Below, piece by piece: positions 7,520 to 16,355 of a DNA stretch of 64,000 nt. A model generated the notes under the pieces. That model was not told where the DNA came from, did not search any database, and saw only the letters and a list, made by a program, of their open reading frames with translations. The stretch spans positions 62,001 to 126,000 of the forward strand of contig NZ_CBDDJA010000002.1 of NCBI RefSeq assembly GCF_965229315.1. The letters run 5' to 3'. A program made the translations under genes and the position numbers. Numbering within the stretch: the first letter of the stretch is position 1; each line of letters opens with the position of its first letter. This DNA is from Pelomonas sp965229315 (GTDB lineage Bacteria > Pseudomonadota > Gammaproteobacteria > Burkholderiales > Burkholderiaceae_C).

Positions 7520-10500
7520 ATGAAGGTCTTGTCCATTCGCCCCACGCGGGTTGCCGGCGCCGTTGCGCGCTTCGCCATGTTGTCGTCCGGCCTTGCGCTG
7601 GTCGGCCTGAGTTCGGTGGCCCAGGCCGCCACGGTGCAAAGCAAGTCGATCACCACGAAGGCGGTCGCCGCCACGCAGTCCTCCGCCAGCTTCTGGCAGG
7701 AAATCGGCGACCGCACCGCACTGGCCGCGTCGCGCGGCGGCGTTGCCAAGCAACTCTCCGTGCAGCCCACGGCCTTCCGCGCCGCGACGCTCGACAAGGC
7801 CGGCATCACGGCCTTCGCCGCAGCCGCGCCGCTGGAGCGCAGCAGCGCCGCAGCACTGGCTCCGCTGGTGATGTCGCTGCCTCACCCGGATGGTGGCTTC
7901 CAGCGTTTCGCCGTCGTCGAGTCGCCCATCATGGAATCGGGCCTCGCCGCCAAGTACCCCAACATCAAGACCTACGCCGGCAAGGGCATCGATGACCCGA
8001 CCGCCACGGTGCGCATGGACATCACGCCGCTGGGCCTGCACGCCTCGGTCCGTGCGCAAGCCGGTTCCTGGTATGTCGACCCCTACTACCACCTCGATGA
8101 CAGCGTGTACGCGAGCTACCACGCCCGCAACCTGCCCAACACGCGGGGTGCGCTGATCGAGCCCAACCAGATCGAGCCGCAGCTCGTGGTGGCCAACAGC
8201 AGCTACCGCGCTGGCGACACCGTCGAGGTGCGTGGTGCCGGCTTCGCGCCGGGCGCCACCGTCACGCTGACCGTCAGCGGCGAGGGCGGCAGCCAGACGC
8301 TGCAGGCCGTGGCCAGCGCCGAGGGCGTGGTGAACACCTCCTTCATCGCCGGCGCCGCCCAGAGCGAAGGCGCCATTGCCGTCACCGCGGAAGACGGCCG
8401 TGGCACGGCCACGACGGGCTATCGCGTGTCCGACAGCCTGGAGACCAACGCCTCCGTGGCGGGTTCGCTGCGCACCTACCGCCTTGCGCTGCTGACCGAC
8501 AACACCTACGCCGCCTACTTCGGCGGCGACCCGGTCAACGTGCTGTCCGCCAAGGTCACGCTGATCAACCGCGTGACGCAGGTCTACGAAACGGAGACCT
8601 CGATCCGCCTCGTGCTGATCAACGACTCCGACAAGCTCAACCTGGACACGGCTGCCAAGATGACTGGCGTCAACGGTCCTTGCGGCGGCAGCGCCTGCTT
8701 CACGGCGGCCCAGGCGGCCAGCTGCGGCAGCAGCACACTGACGCGCAACCGCCAGGTCGTGGGCCTGCTGGTGGGCGCCAGCAACTTCGACATCGGCCAC
8801 ATCGGCCTGGGCGTGAACGGCGGCGGCATTGCCTCGCTGGGCGTGGTCGGCGGCACCAACAAGGCCCAGGGTTGCACGGGCATCCCGACGCCGGTGGGCG
8901 ACTTCTACGCCGTCGACTACGTGGCGCACGAAATGGGCCACCAGTTCTCGGGCAACCACACGTTCAACGGCACTATCTCCAACTGCTCGACGTCCAACCG
9001 CAACGCCGGCACGTCCGTCGAGCCGGGTTCGGGCTCGTCCGTGATGGCCTACGCCGGCATCTGCGGCACCGACAACCTGCAGTCGCACAGCGACCCGTAC
9101 TGGTCGCAGCGCAGCTTCGACGAGATCACGACCTACACCTCCGGCACCGAGGTGTCCGTCGCTGAAGTGCAGCTGGGCGTGCTGACCGGCTACACCGCCA
9201 ACGGCGCGTCGTTCCAGTTCCGCTACAACGGCAACCTGTCGGCGCCCATCGTGCGCGGCACCAACAACACCGCGGCCGGCATCAAGGCCGCCATCGAAGC
9301 CATCAGCGGCTGGCCCGCAGCTGCCACGGTGACCGCCAGCGCGATCTCCGACACGGCATTCACGCTGACCTTCGCGTCCGCTGCCGGCAATGTGCCGCTG
9401 CTGGAGTTGGTGTCCGGCACCGACGGCCTCACCGGCTTCATCGGTGAAGTCGCCGCGGGCGGCCTGAGCACCAAGCGCGGCGTCACGCAGACGGCCACGG
9501 GCAACAACCCGCCCGTCGTCACCGCGCCCGCCGGCTACACCATCCCCGTCCGCACGCCGTTCGCCCTGACCGGCAGCGCGACCGACCCCGATGGCGACCC
9601 GGTCACCTACATGTGGGAGCAGAACGACCGTGGCGCCACCGGCACCTCGGCCGGCACGGGCCTGATCACCCAGCCCAAGCTGAACGGCCCACTGTTCCGC
9701 CAGTTCGGCACCCGCGCCGTGGTCAGCTCCACCGACACGCTGCAGTACGGCTCGCCGGGCGAGAACCTCGTCACCAGCAACCCGACCCGCGTCTTCCCCG
9801 ACATGGCGCAGATCCTGGCCAACAACACCAACGCTGAAACGGGTGTGTGCTCGCTGGTCAACTCGAGCGCGCCGACGGTGGCCGAGACGGACTGCTTCTC
9901 GGAGTTCCTGCCGACCGCGGCCTATGTCGGCACCTCGGGCGTCAACGCCAGCCCGGCGTCGCTGAACTTCCGCCTGACCGTGCGTGACGGCCGCGGCGGC
10001 GTCAACAGCGCCAACACGCAGCTGATCCTGGCGGCCAACGCGGGCCCGTTCCTCGTCACGTCGCCGAACACGGCCGTGACGCTGGCTTCCGGTGCGCAGA
10101 CCGTGACCTGGGCCGTGGCCAACACCAACGTGGCACCCGTGAGCACCGCCAACGTGAAGATCAGCCTGTCCACCGACAGCGGCCTGACCTTCCCGACCGT
10201 GCTGGCCGCCAGCGTGCCCAACAGCGGCAGTGCCGTCGTGTCGCTGCCGGCCGTGCCGACGACGACCGCCCGCATCAAGGTCGAGGCCGTGGACAACATC
10301 TTCTTCGATGTGTCCAACGCCGACTTCGCGATCAAGATCGCGGGTGACCTGAACGGCGACAACGTCGTCAACTGCGCGGACCTGTCCATCGTGAAGGCCT
10401 CCATGGGCAAGCGCACCGGCCAGGCCGGCTTCGATGCCCGCGCCGATGTGGATGGCAACGGCGTCGTCGATGCCCGCGACCTGAACTACGTCGCCCAGCG

Positions 10501-10528
10501 CCTGGCTGCCGGCACGACCTGCAACTGA
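7520..10528 (+). CDS. Secreted reprolysin-like metalloprotease with C-terminal dockerin
   Basis: Large exported zinc protease of 1002 aa. Signal peptide at 1-36, a propeptide-like region, a short beta domain (about 210-310), then an M12B-type catalytic domain with H470-E471-x2-H474-x5-H480 (HEMGHQFSGNH). A beta-sandwich region follows, including PAGYTIPVRTPFALTGSATDPDGD. Residues 943-1002 form a type I dockerin with two Ca-binding repeats (DLNGDNVVNCADL and DVDGNGVVDARDL). A GAGGGA motif sits 9 nt before the ATG, and an intrinsic terminator lies 18 bp past the stop. The dockerin suggests non-covalent attachment to a cohesin, the nearest being the PEP-CTERM protein at 6143-6712. Confidence 0.88.
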   Translation: MKVLSIRPTRVAGAVARFAMLSSGLALVGLSSVAQAATVQSKSITTKAVAATQSSASFWQEIGDRTALAASRGGVAKQLSVQPTAFRAATLDKAGITAFAAAAPLERSSAAALAPLVMSLPHPDGGFQRFAVVESPIMESGLAAKYPNIKTYAGKGIDDPTATVRMDITPLGLHASVRAQAGSWYVDPYYHLDDSVYASYHARNLPNTRGALIEPNQIEPQLVVANSSYRAGDTVEVRGAGFAPGATVTLTVSGEGGSQTLQAVASAEGVVNTSFIAGAAQSEGAIAVTAEDGRGTATTGYRVSDSLETNASVAGSLRTYRLALLTDNTYAAYFGGDPVNVLSAKVTLINRVTQVYETETSIRLVLINDSDKLNLDTAAKMTGVNGPCGGSACFTAAQAASCGSSTLTRNRQVVGLLVGASNFDIGHIGLGVNGGGIASLGVVGGTNKAQGCTGIPTPVGDFYAVDYVAHEMGHQFSGNHTFNGTISNCSTSNRNAGTSVEPGSGSSVMAYAGICGTDNLQSHSDPYWSQRSFDEITTYTSGTEVSVAEVQLGVLTGYTANGASFQFRYNGNLSAPIVRGTNNTAAGIKAAIEAISGWPAAATVTASAISDTAFTLTFASAAGNVPLLELVSGTDGLTGFIGEVAAGGLSTKRGVTQTATGNNPPVVTAPAGYTIPVRTPFALTGSATDPDGDPVTYMWEQNDRGATGTSAGTGLITQPKLNGPLFRQFGTRAVVSSTDTLQYGSPGENLVTSNPTRVFPDMAQILANNTNAETGVCSLVNSSAPTVAETDCFSEFLPTAAYVGTSGVNASPASLNFRLTVRDGRGGVNSANTQLILAANAGPFLVTSPNTAVTLASGAQTVTWAVANTNVAPVSTANVKISLSTDSGLTFPTVLAASVPNSGSAVVSLPAVPTTTARIKVEAVDNIFFDVSNADFAIKIAGDLNGDNVVNCADLSIVKASMGKRTGQAGFDARADVDGNGVVDARDLNYVAQRLAAGTTCN

Positions 10529-10546
10529 TCGCCCAGAGCGCTCAGC

Positions 10547-10579
10547 AAAAAGCCCACCCGGCAACGGGTGGGCTTTTTT
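10547..10579. terminator. Bidirectional intrinsic terminator
   Basis: Stem AAAAAGCCCACCCG/CGGGTGGGCTTTTT with a GCAA loop and a run of six T on the plus strand and A-rich DNA on the other side. It ends the metalloprotease transcript and, in reverse, the ATPase gene. Confidence 0.9.
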
Positions 10580-10622
10580 CATGGCCGCCAGCAGCAGTGG
10601 CAGCGGCGGCGAGGTCGGAGCC

Positions 10623-11684
10623 TCAGGCCTCGAGGCGCTCGCCCGCCGCGTCGAACCACATCGTCTTCGCCGCCTCGAACCCGAAGCGCACCTTCGCACC
10701 CTCCTGCACCTCGGGCTGGCCCTGCAGCACAGCCGACATCGTGCTGCCTGCGCAGGCCAGCCAGATGACGTGCTGGTTGCCCAGCGGCTCCACGAGTTGC
10801 ACCTCGGCCTCGAAGGGCTGCTCGGCGCCCAGCCGCACATGCTCGGGGCGCACGGCCAGCGTCAGCCGCTCGCCTTGGGGGCGCGACGCCAGCACTGCGG
10901 GCAGGGCGACCGTCAGGCCCGGCGCGGCAAAGCGCCCGCCATCGCCGACCTGGCCTTCGACGCGGTTGATGGCTGGCGAGCCCACGAAGCCCGCCACGCG
11001 CAGGTTGTTGGGCTTGTCGTAGACCTCGGCCGGCGTGCCGATCTGCTGGATGACGCCCTGGTGCATGACGACGATGCGCGTGGCCAGCGTCATCGCCTCC
11101 ACCTGGTCGTGCGTCACGTAGATCATCGTGTTGCCCAGGCGGCCGTGCAGCGTCTTCAGCTCGCGGCGCAGGTCGGTGCGCAGCTTGGCATCGAGGTTGG
11201 ACAGCGGCTCGTCCAGCAGCAGCACCTTGGCCTCGCGCACCACGGCGCGGCCGATGGCGACGCGCTGGCGTTGCCCGCCGGAGAGCTGGGCCGGGCGGCG
11301 CTCCAGCAGCGCCGTCAGCTGCAGCATGTCGGCCGCTGCGGCGACGCGCCTCTCCAGCTCGGCCTTGGGCGTCTTGGCCATCTTCAGCGGGAAGGCCAGG
11401 TTCTCCTTCACCGTCATCGTCGGGTAGAGGGCATAGCTCTGGAACACCATGCCCACGCCGCGCTGGCTGGGCTCGGCCTGCGTCATGTCCTGCTCGCCGA
11501 TGTGGATGCTGCCGCCGCTGACCGGGTTCAGCCCCGCGATGGTGTGCAGCAGCGTGGACTTGCCGCAGCCGGAGGGGCCCAGCAGCACGAGGAACTCGCC
11601 GCTGTGCACGTCCAGGTCCAGGTGCTTGATGACCTCGTTGCTGCCGAACTTGATGCTGAGGTCCTGGATGTGAACGCGGGTCAA
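10623..11684 (-). CDS. Sugar ABC transporter ATP-binding protein, MalK/UgpC/MsmX type
   Basis: Cytoplasmic ATPase subunit for family 1 carbohydrate importers, 353 aa. Walker A is at 36-44 (GPSGCGKST), followed by the signature LSGGQRQR, Walker B VLLLDEPLSNLD and the H-loop in YVTHDQVEAM; the C-terminal third is the TOBE/regulatory domain seen in MalK-like proteins. Translation most likely begins at TTG 11684: AGGAG lies 8 nt upstream and the first strand begins right after it (TRVHIQDLSIKFG). Longer frames are not MalK-like. It is isolated from any permease, and the permeases at 2052-3766 lack an ATPase, so the two sets probably work together. Confidence 0.92.
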   Translation of the reverse strand: MTRVHIQDLSIKFGSNEVIKHLDLDVHSGEFLVLLGPSGCGKSTLLHTIAGLNPVSGGSIHIGEQDMTQAEPSQRGVGMVFQSYALYPTMTVKENLAFPLKMAKTPKAELERRVAAAADMLQLTALLERRPAQLSGGQRQRVAIGRAVVREAKVLLLDEPLSNLDAKLRTDLRRELKTLHGRLGNTMIYVTHDQVEAMTLATRIVVMHQGVIQQIGTPAEVYDKPNNLRVAGFVGSPAINRVEGQVGDGGRFAAPGLTVALPAVLASRPQGERLTLAVRPEHVRLGAEQPFEAEVQLVEPLGNQHVIWLACAGSTMSAVLQGQPEVQEGAKVRFGFEAAKTMWFDAAGERLEA

Positions 11685-11761
11685 GGGGTGTCTCCTGTCG
11701 TGGGTGTCGCTCGTGATCTGCAGGCGCAGCCGCGGCTCGAATGTCCGCGCATCATGACCTG

Positions 11762-11790
11762 GCGTTAATAAACTTAATATCGCATTAACC
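11762..11790. promoter_or_regulatory. AT-rich divergent control region with TTAA direct repeats
   Basis: In the 138-bp gap between the divergent ATPase and response-regulator genes, an unusually AT-rich patch carries TTAATA (11765-11770), TTAATA (11774-11779) and TTAACC (11785-11790). Spaced direct repeats of this type are what OmpR-family regulators bind, so autoregulation of the two-component genes is a reasonable guess. Confidence 0.35.
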
Positions 11791-11822
11791 CCGAGGCCGG
11801 CCGCCGCTACAGTTCGCCTCCG

Positions 11823-12479
11823 ATGAACCTGCTGCTCGCCGAAGACGACGCCCTGCTGGCCGATGCGCTGCAGCAGCAATTGCTGAGCGCCTCGTTCAAG
11901 GTCGAGTGGGCCGAGAACGGCGCCGTGGCCGAGTACCTGCTGAAGAAGCAGGACTTCGACATCGCCATCCTGGACCTGGGCCTGCCCATGGTCGACGGCC
12001 TCACCGTGCTCAAGCGCGTGCGCGAGGCCGGCCGCACGCTGCCCATCCTGGTGCTGACGGCGCTGGATGCGCTGGAGCACCGCGTGGCGGGCCTGCAGGC
12101 CGGCGCCGACGACTACCTGGTCAAGCCCTTCGACTTCCCCGAACTGGAGGCCCGCCTGCACGCGCTGCTGCGGCGCAGCCGGCCGGCCTCGCAGACGCAG
12201 CAGCTGCGCCAGCTGACGCTGGACCGCGCCGCGCACCGCGCCAGCATCGCCGGCCAGCCGGTCGAGCTGAGCCCGCGCGAATGGACGCTGCTGGACCTGC
12301 TCGTCAGCGAGCGCGACCGCGTCGTCACGAAGGCGCAGATCGCCGATGCGTGGGGCAGCGACGATGGCGCGTCGCTGGAGGTCTACATCCACCGGCTGCG
12401 CCGCAAGCTCGAGGGCTCCGGCCTGGCCGTGCGCACCGTGCGCGGGCTGGGTTACCTGCTGGAAGCCGCCGCGTCTTGA
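11823..12479 (+). CDS. OmpR-family response regulator, TctD/QseB-like
   Basis: DNA-binding response regulator of 218 aa. Receiver domain at 1-115 with acidic pocket E7/D8 and phospho-acceptor D51 (AILDLGLPMVDG), T in VLTALD and K in LVKPFD. The C-terminal winged helix ends VRTVRGLGYLLE, as in OmpR relatives. It overlaps the downstream sensor kinase by TTGA at 12476-12479. Length and sequence resemble TctD/QseB; no tctCBA transport genes are nearby, so the signal is unknown. Confidence 0.92.
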   Translation: MNLLLAEDDALLADALQQQLLSASFKVEWAENGAVAEYLLKKQDFDIAILDLGLPMVDGLTVLKRVREAGRTLPILVLTALDALEHRVAGLQAGADDYLVKPFDFPELEARLHALLRRSRPASQTQQLRQLTLDRAAHRASIAGQPVELSPREWTLLDLLVSERDRVVTKAQIADAWGSDDGASLEVYIHRLRRKLEGSGLAVRTVRGLGYLLEAAAS

Positions 12480-13858
12480 CCGGCCGCTCGCTGCACCGCC
12501 AACTGCTGTTGTGGCTGCTGCTGCCGCAGATCGTGCTGTGGGGCGTGGCGGCGTTCGGCGCCTACCGCCTGGCGAGCCGCCATGCCGACGAGCTGGTCGA
12601 CGCCAGCCTGCTGCAGGCCGCGCGCGCGCTGGCGCGGCAGGTCAAGCCGACCGCCAGCGGCGTGTTCGTCGACCTGCCGCCGTCGGCGCAGGACATCCTC
12701 GCCGCCGACCCCGAGGACCGCGCGATGTACAGCGTCAGCTCGCCGCCGGGCCAGCTGCGCCTGGGCGACGCGCGCATCCCGCCGCCGCCGCGATCCGCGC
12801 CGCCGGGCGAGCCCGTCTTCTACGACGCCGCCGAGCCCGAGCCGCTGCGCGCCGTCGCGCTGGACCTGCACTTGAGCGCACCCGGCGCCATGGACTCGAC
12901 GCTGCGCGTGCAGATCGCCCGCTCCAGCGCGCCGCGCGACCTGCTGGCGCGGCGCATGCTGCTGGACACGGCGCTGCCGCTGTCGCTGCTGATCGCGCTG
13001 ATGACCATGGGCGTCTGGGCCGGCATCCGCCGCGGCCTGCAGCCGCTGGCCGAGCTGCAGCAGCAGATGGAAGGCCGGCGCGCCGACGCGCTGGACCCGG
13101 TGCAATTGCAGGCCGCGCCGCCCGAGGTGCGCGCGCTGGCCGGCGCGGTCAACGAACTGCTGGGCCAGGTGCAGCAGAACCTGGACACGCAGCGCCGCTT
13201 CATCAGCGACGCCGCGCACCAGTTGCGCACGCCGCTGGCCGGCCTGAAGAGCCAGACCGAGCTGGCGCTGGCCGCCGTGGACGCGGCGGCCGACCCCGTG
13301 CTGCACCAGCGCCTGGCGCGCGTGCACGAGAGCGCCGTGCGCAGCGCCCGCCTGGTGTCGCAACTGCTGGCGCTGGCGCGCACCGAGCCCGATGCCGTCG
13401 CGGCCCAGGGCTGGGCGCCGGTGGACTGCGCCCGCCTCGTGCAGGACGTGACGGCCGAGTGCGTGCCGCGCGCGCTGGCCGCAGGCTGCGACCTGGGTGT
13501 GGACATCAGCGCTGCCGCGGTGAGCGTGCAGGGCGTCGAGCTGCTGCTGCGCGAGGCGCTGGTCAACCTGATCGACAACGCCGTGCGCTACGCGGGCGCC
13601 GGCGCCACCGTCACCGTGCGGCTGCGGCGCGCGGGCGACGACGTGTGGATCGACGTCGAGGACAACGGCCCCGGTCTCGATCCCGCGCTGCGCGAGCGCG
13701 CGTTCGAGCGCTTCGTGCGCGGCAGCGCGGCGGGCGAGGGCTGCGGCCTGGGCCTGGCCATCGTGCGCGAGATCGCCGAGCGGCACGGCGGCCTTGCGCA
13801 ACTCATGTCGGCCGCGCCGCACGGCTGCATCGCGCGGCTGACGCTGCCACCGATCTAG
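12476..13858 (+). CDS. Sensor histidine kinase, TctE-like
   Basis: Membrane sensor kinase of 460 aa and partner of the response regulator just upstream. TM1 is at about 9-30 (LLLWLLLPQIVLWGVAAFGA), then a periplasmic two-component-sensor type domain, TM2 near 160-180, HAMP linker, dimerisation domain with the phospho-accepting H248 (SDAAHQLRTPL), and an ATPase domain with N-box NLIDNAVRYA, DNGPGLD and GLGLAIV. The start must be TTG 12476, overlapping the regulator stop as TTGA, because no ATG or GTG precedes TM1 in frame after that point. Confidence 0.9.
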   Translation: MTGRSLHRQLLLWLLLPQIVLWGVAAFGAYRLASRHADELVDASLLQAARALARQVKPTASGVFVDLPPSAQDILAADPEDRAMYSVSSPPGQLRLGDARIPPPPRSAPPGEPVFYDAAEPEPLRAVALDLHLSAPGAMDSTLRVQIARSSAPRDLLARRMLLDTALPLSLLIALMTMGVWAGIRRGLQPLAELQQQMEGRRADALDPVQLQAAPPEVRALAGAVNELLGQVQQNLDTQRRFISDAAHQLRTPLAGLKSQTELALAAVDAAADPVLHQRLARVHESAVRSARLVSQLLALARTEPDAVAAQGWAPVDCARLVQDVTAECVPRALAAGCDLGVDISAAAVSVQGVELLLREALVNLIDNAVRYAGAGATVTVRLRRAGDDVWIDVEDNGPGLDPALRERAFERFVRGSAAGEGCGLGLAIVREIAERHGGLAQLMSAAPHGCIARLTLPPI

Positions 13859-13860
13859 GG

Positions 13861-13891
13861 CGCCACGGCAACGCGACCCGTTGCCGTGGCG
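13861..13891. terminator. Hairpin between convergent genes
   Basis: A perfect 13-bp stem CGCCACGGCAACG/CGTTGCCGTGGCG with a 5-nt loop sits between the kinase and the MocR gene. There is no U-tract on either strand, so it is a terminator-like hairpin rather than a classical intrinsic terminator. Confidence 0.55.
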
Positions 13892-13901
13892 TGAACAGGC
13901 C

Positions 13902-15329
13902 CTAAGGAGCCAGCAGCTCGGCGATGCGCGTGAGCGCCGCAGCTATGCCGTCCGGCGTGATGCGGCCGAACCCCATCAGCAGCCCGTCGCGGTCCGCGCC
14001 GAAGCCCTGCAGCGGGTACAGCCCCACGTCCACCCGCCGGGCCAGCGCCGCGAGTCGGGTGGCATCGATGTCCGAGCCTGCCTTGAACAGCGCCGCCTGG
14101 TGGAAGCCCGCCTCCGCCGGCAACAGCGTCAGCCACGGCGCGAGCGCGCCGGCAAAACCGGCCATCAGCCGCTCGCGGCGCAGCCCGTACTCGGCCACGC
14201 AGCGGCGCAGGTGCTTGCGGTACGCGCCCTCGGCCATGAAGCGCGCCAGCGCGTGTTGCAGCAGCCTGGGCCCGTGCACGTCCGCGAGGTGCTTGGCGTG
14301 CAGCAGTGCATCGCGCAGCGCAAGCGGTGCGATGACATAGCCCAGCCGCAGCGACGGCGCCAGCGTCTTGGAGAAGCTGCCGACGAAGGCGACGCGGCCG
14401 TCCGTGTCCAGCCCCTGCAGGCTGTCGCGGGGCTGGCCTTCGAAGCGGAATTCGCTGTCGTAGTCGTCCTCGATGACGACCGCGCCTGTGCGCGCCGCCC
14501 AGTCCAGCAGCGCACGGCGCCTCACGGCACTCATGGCCACGCCCAGCGGGAATTGGTGCGCCGGCGTCGTGTAGACCAGCCGGGCGTCGGGCGGCAATGC
14601 ATCCGTCACCAGGCCTTGCTCGTCCACCGGCACGTGGGCGATACGTGCACCCTGGGCCTGCAGCAGCCCGGTGATTGGCGGATAGCCCGGCGATTCGATC
14701 GCCGCCACGTCGCCGGGGCCGACGAGCACGCGCACCAGCAGGTCGAAGGCCTGCTGCGCGCCCTGCGTGACGATGACGTCCGCCGCCGAGCAGCGCACAC
14801 CGCGGGCAAAGGTCAGGTGTTCGGCAATGGCCTCGCGCAGCGCCAGCAAGCCGGCCGGCGGCGCGTGCGCGCCGCCCTGGCTCATCTGCCGCTGGGCCGC
14901 ATGCAGGTGGCGGCGCCAGTCTTCATGCGGGAACAAGGCCGGTTCGGGCGAGCCGCCGATGAAGTCCCAGCGCGCCAGCGGGCTGTCGGCGAAGCGCAGC
15001 AGCGGCACGGGCAGTGCCTGGAAGGCGGCGATGCGCGCGGCGCTGGCCAGCCGCACGGGTGTCGGCGCGGGCCGCTCAGGCTCCGCCGCCGGCAGCGCGC
15101 GCACGAAGCTGCCACGCCCGCGCCGCGCCTCGATCAACTGCTCCAGCGTCAGCCGCTCGTAGGCCTCGGCCACGGTCTGGCGCGCCAGACCGAGCTGCTC
15201 GGCCAGCAGCCGCGTGGGCGGCAGCTGCGCGCCGGTGGCCAGCCGCCCGCTGCGGATCAGGCCGCGCAGCTGGCGGAGCAGCTGTTCGCCCAGCGGCTGG
15301 CTTCGGTCGATGACGATGTGTAGGTCCAC
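13902..15329 (-). CDS. MocR/PdxR-family transcriptional regulator
   Basis: Regulator of 475 aa that fuses an N-terminal GntR-type winged helix (about 10-80, LPPTRLLAEQLGLARQTVAEAYERL) to a class I aminotransferase-like domain. The PLP-binding lysine is K321 in SFSKTLAPSLRLGY, with DDYDSEFRF upstream, so cofactor binding should be intact. Family members sense PLP or amine ligands. It is divergent from the AhpD-like gene at 15422 with 92 bp between, so that gene is a plausible target. Confidence 0.92.
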   Translation of the reverse strand: MDLHIVIDRSQPLGEQLLRQLRGLIRSGRLATGAQLPPTRLLAEQLGLARQTVAEAYERLTLEQLIEARRGRGSFVRALPAAEPERPAPTPVRLASAARIAAFQALPVPLLRFADSPLARWDFIGGSPEPALFPHEDWRRHLHAAQRQMSQGGAHAPPAGLLALREAIAEHLTFARGVRCSAADVIVTQGAQQAFDLLVRVLVGPGDVAAIESPGYPPITGLLQAQGARIAHVPVDEQGLVTDALPPDARLVYTTPAHQFPLGVAMSAVRRRALLDWAARTGAVVIEDDYDSEFRFEGQPRDSLQGLDTDGRVAFVGSFSKTLAPSLRLGYVIAPLALRDALLHAKHLADVHGPRLLQHALARFMAEGAYRKHLRRCVAEYGLRRERLMAGFAGALAPWLTLLPAEAGFHQAALFKAGSDIDATRLAALARRVDVGLYPLQGFGADRDGLLMGFGRITPDGIAAALTRIAELLAP

Positions 15330-15421
15330 TGGACTGCCGGATTTGCTCGGGATTGGACTGCTCGTGGCGGCGGCTGGCGATCACCCTTCAGTCACCCACT
15401 CAACCGCACACGGAGCTTCTC

Positions 15422-15865
15422 ATGACCACCCCGCGCATCGACTTCTACACCGCCTCGCCCGCCGCCCTCAAGGCCATGCTGACGCTGGAAGGCAGCATCG
15501 CCAAGCTGGGCCTGGAGGCCAGCCTCATCGAACTCGTGAAGATGCGCACTTCGCAGATCAACGGCTGCGCCTTCTGTCTGGACATGCACAGCCGCGACGC
15601 CCGCGAGGCCGGTGAGAGCGAGCGCCGCCTGTACGTGCTGCCGGCCTGGCGCGAGACGACCCTCTTCACGCCGCGCGAGCAGGCGGCGCTGGCCTGGACC
15701 GAGGCGCTGACGCTGATCACCGAAGGCCATGCGCCCGACGCCGACTACGCGTTCGCCAAGGAGCAGTTCAGCGACGCCGAACTGGTGAACCTGACGCTGG
15801 CGATCACGACCATCAACGCCTGGAACCGCTTCGCCATCGGTTTCCGCAAGGCGCTGCCGGCGTAA
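15422..15865 (+). CDS. Carboxymuconolactone decarboxylase/AhpD-family protein
   Basis: Small alkylhydroperoxidase-like protein of 147 aa. The redox motif is C49-x2-C52 with H56 (INGCAFCLDMH), inside the helical CMD fold; family members reduce peroxides or hold a proton-relay site. It is divergent from the MocR regulator, a common arrangement for this pair. A GGAG site precedes the ATG (CGGAGCTTCTC). A broken SDR gene follows directly. Confidence 0.9.
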   Translation: MTTPRIDFYTASPAALKAMLTLEGSIAKLGLEASLIELVKMRTSQINGCAFCLDMHSRDAREAGESERRLYVLPAWRETTLFTPREQAALAWTEALTLITEGHAPDADYAFAKEQFSDAELVNLTLAITTINAWNRFAIGFRKALPA

Positions 15866-15928
15866 GCCCGGGCCAGCCGCACGGCGCCGAGGGCTTCGAG
15901 CTGATCGCGCTGGACGCGTCCGCGCCCG

Positions 15929-16297
15929 GTGCTGGCCCGTGGCGCGTCCATCGTGCTGAACGGCTTCATCAACACCCGCATCGGCATGCCCAACTCGGCC
16001 ATCTACGCCGCCAGCAAGGCCGCGATGGCCAGGACGCTGTCGGCCGAGCTGCTGCCGCAGGGTGCGCGCGTCAACGTCGCCAGCCCTGGCCCGGTGGCCA
16101 CGCCGCTGTACGGCAAGCTGGGTTCCGACGCCGACACGCTCCAGCAGGTGGCCGCGCAGATCCAGGGCCAGGTGCCGCTGGACCGCTTCGGCACGCCGCA
16201 GGAGATCGCGTCCACGGTGCTGCACCTGGCCGCACCCGAGTTGGCCTTCATCGTCGGCAGCGAGATCGTCGTGGACGGGGGCATGAGCCAGCTTTGA
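15929..16297 (+). pseudogene. Short-chain dehydrogenase remnant, N-terminus missing
   Basis: This 122-codon frame matches only the second half of a classical SDR: IVLNG, the YAASK active-site motif, PGPVATPLY, and the C-terminal FGTPQEIASTVLHLA...GSEIVVDGG. The Rossmann dinucleotide-binding half (TGxxxGIG and NAG motifs) is absent from all three plus frames upstream, where only about 60 bp separate it from the AhpD-like stop. The catalytic serine position (13 residues before Y) reads Phe. It looks like a deletion remnant, likely non-functional. Confidence 0.75.
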
Positions 16298-16355
16298 GCA
16301 CGGCCCGGCGCGGGTGGCGACAATCGCGCGGTTGCTTCAGCCTCCCGCGATTGCC

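Noticed and set aside
7451..10840. 1129-codon open frame on the minus strand opposite the metalloprotease
   Set aside because: Low-complexity Gly/Ala/Arg/His/Val sequence with no domain; it is the antisense shadow of a high-GC gene with clear catalytic and dockerin motifs.
15929..16297. Intact short oxidoreductase gene
   Set aside because: No Rossmann nucleotide-binding half is present and the catalytic Ser is replaced, so it is called a remnant.
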